Of a DNA stretch of 64,000 nucleotides, positions 42,713-50,687 are shown one piece after another. The stretch's first letter is position 1. The number at the start of each line of letters is the position of its first letter. The stretch lies in the NCBI RefSeq assembly GCF_008086345.1, contig NZ_CP043006.1:5826032-5890031 (forward strand), read 5' to 3'. The notes under the pieces were generated by a model. The model saw only the letters and a program-made list of their open reading frames with translations, was not told where the DNA came from and ran no database searches. This DNA is from Chitinophaga sp. XS-30. GTDB taxonomy: Bacteria; Bacteroidota; Bacteroidia; Chitinophagales; Chitinophagaceae. The position numbers were made by a program, and so were the translations under genes.

Positions 42713-45700
42713 TTATTTTTTATACGTTTTTGTTGCCGGATCGTAAGTATAACCGTTTTGTTCGAGTATCTGCACTTCCTTGCCAAAACCGGTACGTTTG
42801 CGTATGGTATTGGCCGGAGGATCAAGATACACCCAGTCTCCCGTCCGCTTGTCCCGCTCAAATATAAATATCTCCCGCGTGGGATCCGTGGCTACGTAGA
42901 ATATATCGTCCCGGCGGATCGCTTCTTCGAGCCAGGGGCGGTTATATTTATCAAAGAAAGAGCCCGGTTCATAGAACCCTTCGCCTACGTTCAGCACATT
43001 GAACCCGCCTTTGCGCGCACCGAAATCCGCATTCTTGAGATTACCGAAGTTATCGAACAGCTGCGGCATGTCTGTGTACTGCTTTTTACCGTCCTTCATG
43101 GTGAAAGAGCCGAGGATGGTGGTGGTCTTGTCCGGATGCGCCACAATGCTTGCCTTGCTGGAGAATGTACCGGCGAGTGGTACGTTCGGGTCTTTCAGGC
43201 CGAAGTAGCGTTGCAGTTTTTCCACGGCAGGTCCCATATCCTTCATCGGGTCATTTACCAGTGTTTTGGTATATGGACCGGGATAGAGGCGGCCTTCATC
43301 GAGATAGAACCCGAGAATGCGGCCGGACTGGGCATCACCCAGCAAGAGGCGGCCCTGGGTCGTATCGTATTTGATATAGTATTCGCCGGCATATACCTGG
43401 TCGTACATATTGGGACCGGTCTCGTTCCAGAAATCCTTTGCCGAGCTGACCGCTTTGGAACCTTTATGAATGATGAGGCCGGGAATCGCATCGATATTCG
43501 TCCAACTCACTTCTATGGAGTGCGGCACGCCGGGGTCCAGTTTTACGGGCGGTCTTTCGAGAATGGAGCGGTTGACCTGTTTCTCTTTTGTTTCCGGGTA
43601 GAAGGTAAGCTCTCTGCCATCCGGGGTCTTTACTTTCAGCATCCCATCCTGGTCCGGCCCGGTCACATTATCTTTCCCGTAGTAGTCGGTAATATCTTTT
43701 ACGGCATTGCTGCCGGGCTTGTAGGCTACCTTGTCACCTGCGAACTCGTTCTGGCGGAAGCCGACCTTCTGCTGGAATTCCATCAGTTTGATCTTTTCCA
43801 GCGCAGCTTCGGCCAGTTTGATCTCGTAATCCACATCACGGTCATACTGCACCTCTTTCAGATCTTTCGCTTCTTTTACTTCCCCGAGAATGGAAATATA
43901 TTTTTCGAGCAGCCGGCGCTGTTCGCCGATGTGCTTCAGTTTACGGCTGTTGGGCATATCCTTCGCCATGATTTCCGCGAGGCTCCTTTGCGAGGCCGTA
44001 ATATCCGTTCTCAGTGTGGTGATCTTTTTGTTGATGATGCCCACCCGAACGGAAAGCCCTTTGGTGTACATGGACTGGGTAAGGCCTCTGGCCAGTACGC
44101 CGCCGGCTTCAATGGCTGCCAGTGTGATCAGTTGCTCATAGATGAACAGCGGTATCTCTTTACCTTCCGGCAATCCCTGGCCGGTGACCACGCGGCGGGC
44201 CAGGCTATAGCCGATGAAAGCGCCGCCCGTAGCAGATATCCGCCAAACGGCCCCGGCGTTCTTCATCACGCGGCCTATGCCACTGAAGATGCCGGCCATG
44301 GCCAGGTTCTCCAGGAAGGTCAGTCCCAATTCCCCTGCGCCATAGTAATCCTTGCCGCTGCCCAATGCCCCGCCCGGCCCAATGCCCGCCGCGCCCAGCG
44401 CCTGGCTGAAAGCCTCGCCCATCACGGTCATCGACAATGCGGAAACGGCAATGGAAGTACCCACAAAAGCCGCCGTTCCTTCCGTGAAGAAAACCGCTGC
44501 CACCCCTGCGCCAATGCCGCCGGAAACGATCACGATCGCCGCCGTAACAAGCGCCATGGCCGTAATGGCTGCAATGGCCATCACCGTACCCGCATTGGCG
44601 CTATGGGCTACGGAGTTGGCATAGATCTGTTCATACAAACCGGAATAGTCGGTAGCCGTGCCGGAGAGAGCGGTCGGGAAGATGCCGGAAGTCTGATCGT
44701 TATGGGGGAAAGTTTCTGCTTTCAGTGCGGTAAACCCGAATTGCCTGTAGATCTGTTCCCTGATCACATTCCCGAAATCGCCGTCTATCAGCAAAGCATC
44801 CAGCTGGCCTTTGCTGATCTGGTCTTTGGCGGTGGACAATTCTTTGGTAACTGTTTTGAGGCCGGAGCGGAGGGGCTCCATGCCCACTGTTTTCACCTGC
44901 AGGCCAAAGGCGATCTGGTATGCAGTTTCTTTATCCGCCAGCACCTTGCGGAAATATTCCTTCTTCGCCTCTTCTACGCCCAGCATCGTCAGTGTTTCGG
45001 TCTGGTCTTTCGCGCTCATTTCGGGGAAGCGGATGATGAGGGAGCGGAAGGCATCTTCATCATTTTCGAGGGTGGAAAGCCCGGCATGCGCCTGTGTGAT
45101 GATATCCAGTGCGAGGTGATTGCCGGCGTTCAGCAGTTTGTTCATCACGATCAGGCGGAGCGAGCTTTGCAGATGTTTCCGGTCCTTTGCCGTATCCCGG
45201 AAATCCGTATCGTTCACCACACCTTTGTCCAGCTGCGCTTCTATGTACTGCAGTATTTTCAAGCCGCCGGGGGAGTGATAAATGTGATGCATCAGCGGTG
45301 TGGCGCCCGGGTCGCTGGATGGCGCTGTGGCGGATTTGACGGTAACATCCCGGTCGTAATAATCCAGGTTCTTCATGTACTTCTGCTTCCCTTCAATGTA
45401 CTCCGCGTTGATGGTATGGTACTCGCCGGTGCCTTTTACATACAGCGCCACAAAGGTGCCGTCCGGCACTTTCACGATGTCTTTGAGCCTTTCGGGGAAT
45501 TCCACTTTGTCGTCTATTTCATTCCACAGCTGCATGGCCTCATCATGCGGGAGCGGCTTGCGCGCATAGAACCCGCTGTTCGCCATCCGGTAAATGATCG
45601 CTTCTCCCCGGGGAGCGCCTCTTCTGCCCCTGGCTGCCGCGTCAGGATCTACGTAATAGAGGTTATCCACCACATCCTGCAAAGGCACTTCCTTGCCGTT

Positions 45701-47362
45701 CAGGAATATCTTTTCCGCTTTCACCTTGTTGGGGATCGCCCGCCAGTCCATATCCCTGCTGTCCTGATCGTTCAGCCGCAGTTCATTGACGATATTGAAC
45801 AGGTCCATCTGTGTCAACTCGTAGGTGTGATATTTCCCGTCGGGAGATTGAACCGTTATGCCATCGCGTTTGCGCAGGTTATTGCGGACGTGGGTCTCTG
45901 CTTCTTCGAGGGTCTTTGTTTCCTTGTCTTTCAGTTTCCTGCTATTGTCCTGCAATGCAATGGCGGCATAAGGCACATGGGCGAGCATCAGGCGGATAGC
46001 GGCGCTGTATTGCTGGGCCGGCGGAATATCGAGGCCCACCAGCTCGGGTGCATATTTACCGATGAGGTCGTTAAGCGCAGTAACTTTCTGATCGTGGATA
46101 GGATCGGCGCTGTCGGGGTCCTGCCCGGGATAAGTATGATTGAAGAGGAAAGAGATCGATGAATTGGCGACCGGGTGGTTGAGTACTTCCTGCAGAATGG
46201 CATGTACACCCAGCTTTGAAATGCTGAAAGATTTTGGCAGATCGGTATCTGCGATCATGACGACGTTTGCGCGTACCTTGTTGCGGGTAACGATGGATAT
46301 CCTGCGGTTGACCCTCAGCACGATGCCTTTCCCTTTTGCGGTGGGAGCGGATGGTTGTCCGATGGGGCCTTCGGTTTCGCCTTCCTTTGGCGGAGTACCT
46401 GTCCATCCCTTTTCTTCATAGTAATCCGGCTGCTCGGGTATCGGTTCTCCTTCTATGACAAACCCTTCTTCCGGCCCCCTGATACTGATACCGCCCTGGT
46501 CGCTTTGCGGACTGCCGGGTACGTTCGGCGGCAGGAATTCCGCGGCTACATCCGCCGGAATATTGAGCAATTCGACTTTTATGAATCCGGATACCAGCGT
46601 ACCGGGATAAAGATGGTCTACCCACACCATTTTGTAGGTGTGCTCCATGATCACAGCATTCTTCCACACCTGAAGGGAGGTTTCCTGGTCCGGCGGTTCG
46701 GGCGCCCGTTGAATGCGCTGGATGTTATTGCCGTTCTGCTGCACCACATGCGTCAGCTCGTGTGCCAGCAGATGGCGGCCTCCGGAAGAGCCGGGATCGA
46801 ATTTGCCGGCATTGAAATAGATATCGCTGCCGTGGGTGAAAGCCTGTGCATTCAGGCCCGAGGAGAGCCTTGCCGCTTCTCCGTCCGTATGCAGCCGCAC
46901 GTCCTCAAAGCTGCGGCCGAAACGGCTTTCCATAAAATCTTTGGTATCACCGGAAAGCGATGCGCCTTTCCCTTTGCCTTGTGTAATGGCAGCGGATGCG
47001 GCGTTGCTTACCACCGGTTCCCCATCCCCGCTACCCTGCAGGAACACGGCGCCTTCGTCCGAACCTTCTTCCTCCCGCTGTAATTTTTCGTCTTCTGCTT
47101 CGCAATGTTCGCAGGCCCGTTGAATGGGTGGCACGGCGGGTTTAAAAAAAACAGGTTCGGCCGGTGCGCGCATCACGGTGTCAGCCACCTGGTCCGCTTC
47201 CCGTTCAAAGGGATCGCCGGGATTGTTTACGGTAAGCTTTGCCTGCACGAAGGGCGGAAAAAAGAAAGCCTGCCCGGCATCCGGAACGGAAGCGGTGGTT
47301 CCGGAAACATGCTTTGGGCTGGCGGTTCCGGGTTTCGGGGTAGTGTGTGGCTGTTTGCTCAA
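42713..47362 (-). CDS. DUF4157 (eCIS core domain) toxin-like giant protein, 1549 aa
   Basis: Putative large payload of the injection system. N-terminus: FFFPPFVQAKLTV (33-45), GDPFEREADQVADTVM (49-64) and the DUF4157 zinc-protease-like motif HELTH at 201-205 with GSDIYFN upstream. No signal peptide. A long helical/mixed middle follows. About residues 910-1090 form a Gly/Ala-rich hydrophobic tract with several possible membrane-inserting helices (MAIAAITAMALVTAAIVIV and others), as in translocating toxins, then a coiled-coil (about 1110-1190). The last 120 residues (NVGEGFYEPGSFFDKY to GFGKEVQILEQNGYTYDP) look like a separate C-terminal toxin domain of no family I can name. Translation seems to start at TTG 47362; a stop lies 12 bases upstream in frame and no ATG is near. 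Confidence 0.85.
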   Translation of the reverse strand: MSKQPHTTPKPGTASPKHVSGTTASVPDAGQAFFFPPFVQAKLTVNNPGDPFEREADQVADTVMRAPAEPVFFKPAVPPIQRACEHCEAEDEKLQREEEGSDEGAVFLQGSGDGEPVVSNAASAAITQGKGKGASLSGDTKDFMESRFGRSFEDVRLHTDGEAARLSSGLNAQAFTHGSDIYFNAGKFDPGSSGGRHLLAHELTHVVQQNGNNIQRIQRAPEPPDQETSLQVWKNAVIMEHTYKMVWVDHLYPGTLVSGFIKVELLNIPADVAAEFLPPNVPGSPQSDQGGISIRGPEEGFVIEGEPIPEQPDYYEEKGWTGTPPKEGETEGPIGQPSAPTAKGKGIVLRVNRRISIVTRNKVRANVVMIADTDLPKSFSISKLGVHAILQEVLNHPVANSSISFLFNHTYPGQDPDSADPIHDQKVTALNDLIGKYAPELVGLDIPPAQQYSAAIRLMLAHVPYAAIALQDNSRKLKDKETKTLEEAETHVRNNLRKRDGITVQSPDGKYHTYELTQMDLFNIVNELRLNDQDSRDMDWRAIPNKVKAEKIFLNGKEVPLQDVVDNLYYVDPDAAARGRRGAPRGEAIIYRMANSGFYARKPLPHDEAMQLWNEIDDKVEFPERLKDIVKVPDGTFVALYVKGTGEYHTINAEYIEGKQKYMKNLDYYDRDVTVKSATAPSSDPGATPLMHHIYHSPGGLKILQYIEAQLDKGVVNDTDFRDTAKDRKHLQSSLRLIVMNKLLNAGNHLALDIITQAHAGLSTLENDEDAFRSLIIRFPEMSAKDQTETLTMLGVEEAKKEYFRKVLADKETAYQIAFGLQVKTVGMEPLRSGLKTVTKELSTAKDQISKGQLDALLIDGDFGNVIREQIYRQFGFTALKAETFPHNDQTSGIFPTALSGTATDYSGLYEQIYANSVAHSANAGTVMAIAAITAMALVTAAIVIVSGGIGAGVAAVFFTEGTAAFVGTSIAVSALSMTVMGEAFSQALGAAGIGPGGALGSGKDYYGAGELGLTFLENLAMAGIFSGIGRVMKNAGAVWRISATGGAFIGYSLARRVVTGQGLPEGKEIPLFIYEQLITLAAIEAGGVLARGLTQSMYTKGLSVRVGIINKKITTLRTDITASQRSLAEIMAKDMPNSRKLKHIGEQRRLLEKYISILGEVKEAKDLKEVQYDRDVDYEIKLAEAALEKIKLMEFQQKVGFRQNEFAGDKVAYKPGSNAVKDITDYYGKDNVTGPDQDGMLKVKTPDGRELTFYPETKEKQVNRSILERPPVKLDPGVPHSIEVSWTNIDAIPGLIIHKGSKAVSSAKDFWNETGPNMYDQVYAGEYYIKYDTTQGRLLLGDAQSGRILGFYLDEGRLYPGPYTKTLVNDPMKDMGPAVEKLQRYFGLKDPNVPLAGTFSSKASIVAHPDKTTTILGSFTMKDGKKQYTDMPQLFDNFGNLKNADFGARKGGFNVLNVGEGFYEPGSFFDKYNRPWLEEAIRRDDIFYVATDPTREIFIFERDKRTGDWVYLDPPANTIRKRTGFGKEVQILEQNGYTYDPATKTYKK

Positions 47363-47376
47363 AACGGTTGCTCAGA

Positions 47377-48051
47377 TCATGGGACAGTAACGCCCTGTGT
47401 TGTTACGGGTGCATCCAGCATCCAGTTCCCTTTGTCCATTTCCCGCAGAAATGTTTTGGTGCGGTAAACGGTGGGATGGAGCACTTTCCTGGAATGTGTG
47501 GCCAGCCAGTGCTGCCTTGTTTTCGTGTATGCCTTTATCCAGGCTTTCTCATCCCCTCCGCGCAATGGCGTACGTTCCGGAAAGCGTACACGCAGGAATG
47601 CGGGAATGGAGCCGGAATGGATATAGCTGTCATAGATGACCAGCAGGCTTAACGGCAATGCGAACTGTTCCGCATTGAAAAAATGCAGCGCCGGCTGAAA
47701 ATAGAGTATCTCGAATGTGTCGTCCTGCGCTTGCCGCATCAGCGGGTCTTCTCTGGCGCTTTTCTTCAGGAGGTCTTTGAACGGTTTATTGTCTACCAGC
47801 GGTACGGCGCCTACCTTGGGGATATAGGGCATAAAATCGGCGGCAAACATGCCATTCATGGCCACATAGCGTTCCAGCAGATTACGCAGGTTCCCCTGCT
47901 CTGTGGTCTGGCTGCGACCATAGGTGATCTGGCGGCTGCCATTCCTGCCATCGGGGAATATGACCAGCGCATCGTATTTTCCATCCGGCGTGCCGGTTTC
48001 GAATACGTTGATAATACGGATGATCTTGGTTTTAATGCCGGGAGTGATCAT
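47377..48051 (-). CDS. GH46 chitosanase-family glycosidase within the eCIS operon
   Basis: A 224-residue enzyme of the lysozyme-like GH46 family, which hydrolyses chitosan. The catalytic pair is visible by comparison with the Streptomyces N174 enzyme: Glu18 in NVFETGTPDGKY and Asp34 in FPDGRNGSRQITYG. Further matching blocks are ILYFQPALHF, VIYDSYIHSG, RTPLRGGDEKAWIKAYTKTR and the end FLREMDKGNWMLDAP. There is no signal peptide and no FF/VQ motif, so it is either released by lysis or delivered by the particle. Possible roles are degrading a cell wall to free particles, opening the wall or chitinous cover of a target, or an effector. The family is clear; the role is inference. Confidence 0.82.
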   Translation of the reverse strand: MITPGIKTKIIRIINVFETGTPDGKYDALVIFPDGRNGSRQITYGRSQTTEQGNLRNLLERYVAMNGMFAADFMPYIPKVGAVPLVDNKPFKDLLKKSAREDPLMRQAQDDTFEILYFQPALHFFNAEQFALPLSLLVIYDSYIHSGSIPAFLRVRFPERTPLRGGDEKAWIKAYTKTRQHWLATHSRKVLHPTVYRTKTFLREMDKGNWMLDAPVTTQGVTVP

Positions 48052-48078
48052 AACAGAATATATTGAGGGGTAAAAAGA

Positions 48079-49443
48079 TCATTTTCCTTCTTTCTCCAGT
48101 TCCCGCCGCACGCCTTTGAGAATGTCCGCCTGGGACACTTCCAGGTTGTTCCGCTCCAGCGCGTTCAGGCAGATGTACTGTACGATGTTCATCACATGCG
48201 ACCCGGTCAGCTCGTATGCCGCGGCAATGGCTTCCATATCCACATCCGGCAGCATCCTCAACTCGGAGGGGAATGACTGCTGCAGCAACAGCAATCGCTC
48301 GGCGGGCCGTGGTGGCGGAAAATAAATGATGGAACTGAAACGCCGGATAAACGCATCGTCCATATTATTCCTGAAATTGGATGCCAGAATAGTAAGCCCT
48401 GCATGCATTTCTATCCTTTGCAGCAGATAGGAAACCTCCTGGTTCGCGTATTTGTCATGCGCATCCCTTACACCGGTGCGCTTCCCGAAAACGGCATCTG
48501 CTTCATCGAAGAACAATATCCAGTTCTTATGCTCCGCTTTATCAAAAAGGGAGGCGAGGTTTTTTTCCGTTTCCCCGATGTATTTGGAAATGATCATGGA
48601 GAGATCTACCCTGAATACTTCGCGGCCGGTGTATTTCCCCAGCAGGGTGGCGGTAAGCGTTTTGCCGGTACCGGGAGGGCCGTAGAACAGTACCCTGTAG
48701 CCGGGTTTCAGCTTCCTGCCCATACCCCATTCTTTCATCAGGGTATCATGATGGCTGATCCAGCTTTTCAGCTCATGCACCTGCCGCCATACGGCCTCCG
48801 GCAATACCAGGTCTTCCCAGTCCATTTGCGTGGTGATGTGCTCCGCCGGAAAACTGATGCCGGCTTTGGGCAATCCTACTTTACCGGTGGTGAATACTTC
48901 CGCATATTCTGCATCCAGCAGCAGGCGGCCACTCAGGAAGGGTTCACCTGTACGCACGGGCTCCAGCGACAGGATGCGATGCCGGAATAAAAAACTGGCA
49001 TCGCTGAAGAGCGTCAACAGCGACAGCCTTTTTTGTACATCGGCGCCTGCGAGCAGGAAGAGCGCTGTTTCCCCGGTGGGCAATGTTCCGCGTTGATGTT
49101 GCCCCTTGATACCGCCAAACTCCGGCAGTTCGCCGCCCTGCGGCAGGAACTGCTGCATGATGTTGTCATAGAAACCGGTCATGATGTGAGGGGCCAGCGT
49201 TGCCAGCAGCACGATCATCTCCTCATGTGAAGGCACGGAATGCCGTGCAAACCGCGCAAATGGCGATTCATCATGCGGCTCCGGGGGCGGGAGTCCTTGT
49301 GATACCATGGCCTCGTTCTGCAGGTGCATGGCGAGACGGCCGGCCACAAAATCCCTGAAATAATCCAGGGCGGTGACCAGGTAGCTGTCCGTCAGCCCAT
49401 TGCCATTGTGCTTTATCGATCTGTTGGTCCGTGTTGTTTCCAT
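48079..49443 (-). CDS. AAA+ ATPase of the injection system (Afp15-like)
   Basis: A 454-residue cytoplasmic ATPase of the type conserved in eCIS loci, thought to aid particle assembly or cargo handling. The N-terminal 230 residues are a helical family-specific region. The AAA+ core has Walker A GPPGTGKT at 255-262, Walker B ILFFDEAD at 309-316, a sensor stretch ILASNFRNNMDDAF and arginine finger candidates in FIRRFSS (about 367-368). All catalytic residues are present. In other eCIS loci the gene follows the tape-measure gene. Here three accessory genes stand between them. Confidence 0.92.
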   Translation of the reverse strand: METTRTNRSIKHNGNGLTDSYLVTALDYFRDFVAGRLAMHLQNEAMVSQGLPPPEPHDESPFARFARHSVPSHEEMIVLLATLAPHIMTGFYDNIMQQFLPQGGELPEFGGIKGQHQRGTLPTGETALFLLAGADVQKRLSLLTLFSDASFLFRHRILSLEPVRTGEPFLSGRLLLDAEYAEVFTTGKVGLPKAGISFPAEHITTQMDWEDLVLPEAVWRQVHELKSWISHHDTLMKEWGMGRKLKPGYRVLFYGPPGTGKTLTATLLGKYTGREVFRVDLSMIISKYIGETEKNLASLFDKAEHKNWILFFDEADAVFGKRTGVRDAHDKYANQEVSYLLQRIEMHAGLTILASNFRNNMDDAFIRRFSSIIYFPPPRPAERLLLLQQSFPSELRMLPDVDMEAIAAAYELTGSHVMNIVQYICLNALERNNLEVSQADILKGVRRELEKEGK

Positions 49444-49454
49444 TATGCTGCTAT

Positions 49455-50663
49455 TTATGCTACCGCTGTTCCATCACGCGCCGGCATGGGAAAATCTCCC
49501 AGCGGCGCTACCCGTTGCCGCAGCCCTGCGCAATATTCAGGGCTTACGCCATTCCCCTGGCAGGCAGCGAGCGTGCCGTGCGCCACATCATGCCCTACCG
49601 TTCCGCTTGAAATATGCCAAAGCTCATGCGCCAGCGCATTACAATTCGTATTGGGATTATCCCGCTGATTTGCGGCGATCACGGCATAGGTACGCCCGGT
49701 GTAGGTGGCATCAAAACGACTGTCTACCGTTACACCGCCGCCGGAATCCGCAACATTATCCACTACAAGAATGGGAATGCCCCTGCTCCCGTTAAAGGTA
49801 TTGCCTTCGCCCAGCGCCTGCGCTTCTTCGAGATAATTCCAGTTACCGCCGCCATGATCATCCAGGAATGTAAAATCCCCGCCGCCGGGCAGCATCGTCC
49901 AGTTAAACTCGCATTTCAGCCGCAGGCAGCAATTGTTCAGGATCGTTCTCGCGCCGTTGATCTGCTGCCGCAGCCATCGCATGGTTGCCCGTGTAGCGCG
50001 CCTTCTGAAATAAAAGGTCACCCAGAAATCACGGATACCGCCATCACAACTGTCGCAGCCGCCATCATGACAATCCCGCTGCACGGCATGCGAGGAAGCG
50101 CCCTGTTGCACAACATGCGTCAGCTCATGCGCCAGCAGCTGTTTACCGCCCTCGGAATGCGGCGCGTACTGGTTGTCATTGAAATAGATATCACTGCCGG
50201 TAGTAAAGGCTTTGGCATTCAGGTCCCGGCTCAGTTGCACCGCACCGGGATCGGTATGTACACGCACATTGCTGAAATCCGCGCCGATGCGTTGCTCCAT
50301 GAAATTCCTGGTGTCCTTCGGGAGAGATTGCCCAAGCCCTTTACGGGCATGAATGGATTGCTCCACGGAAGGATGCAGGGCGCCGCCGCCATCACCTGCC
50401 TTTCTGCTCACCGGCGTCAGGTTGTCCGATAAAGGCTTGCGTTGTGCCTGCTCTTCTTCCTTCTCGCAAGCTGCGCATTTTCTCTGCACCGTTGTTTCCG
50501 GCATGCGCATCACCCTGTCCGCAACGGCATCCGCTTCCCGCTCATGTGCATCGCCCGGATGATTGACGGACAGCTTTGGCTGCACCATGGTATGCGCACC
50601 AAAGAAGCTCCCGGTATGCGCCGGGGTTTTTATTTTATCCGATAACAGGTTCGTGGTATGCAT
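49455..50663 (-). CDS. DUF4157 protein with a second, C-terminal HExxH domain
   Basis: A 402-residue putative effector. N-terminal TGSFFGAHTMVQPKLSV (17-33) and GDAHEREADAVADRVM lead into a DUF4157 core with HELTH at 179-183 (preceded by GSDIYFN). After a Cys-rich hinge (CHDGGCDSCDGG) comes a C-terminal domain of about 195 residues with a second motif HELWH at 346-350, preceded by NTNCNALA and followed by GHDVAHG. The second motif suggests a zinc metalloprotease. No signal peptide is present, as expected for cargo loaded from the cytoplasm. It lies 24 bases after the metzincin gene and 11 before the ATPase gene. No obvious immunity gene is adjacent, which would fit a eukaryotic target. Confidence 0.82.
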   Translation of the reverse strand: MHTTNLLSDKIKTPAHTGSFFGAHTMVQPKLSVNHPGDAHEREADAVADRVMRMPETTVQRKCAACEKEEEQAQRKPLSDNLTPVSRKAGDGGGALHPSVEQSIHARKGLGQSLPKDTRNFMEQRIGADFSNVRVHTDPGAVQLSRDLNAKAFTTGSDIYFNDNQYAPHSEGGKQLLAHELTHVVQQGASSHAVQRDCHDGGCDSCDGGIRDFWVTFYFRRRATRATMRWLRQQINGARTILNNCCLRLKCEFNWTMLPGGGDFTFLDDHGGGNWNYLEEAQALGEGNTFNGSRGIPILVVDNVADSGGGVTVDSRFDATYTGRTYAVIAANQRDNPNTNCNALAHELWHISSGTVGHDVAHGTLAACQGNGVSPEYCAGLRQRVAPLGDFPMPARDGTAVA

Positions 50664-50687
50664 ACAAAACTGTTTTAAACATGATCG

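Noticed and set aside
42710..46162. An open frame of 1150 codons on the plus strand, antisense to the DUF4157 giant
   Set aside because: It lies entirely within the coding strand of the giant gene, has no recognisable motifs, and such shadows are expected from the codon bias of this GC-rich region.
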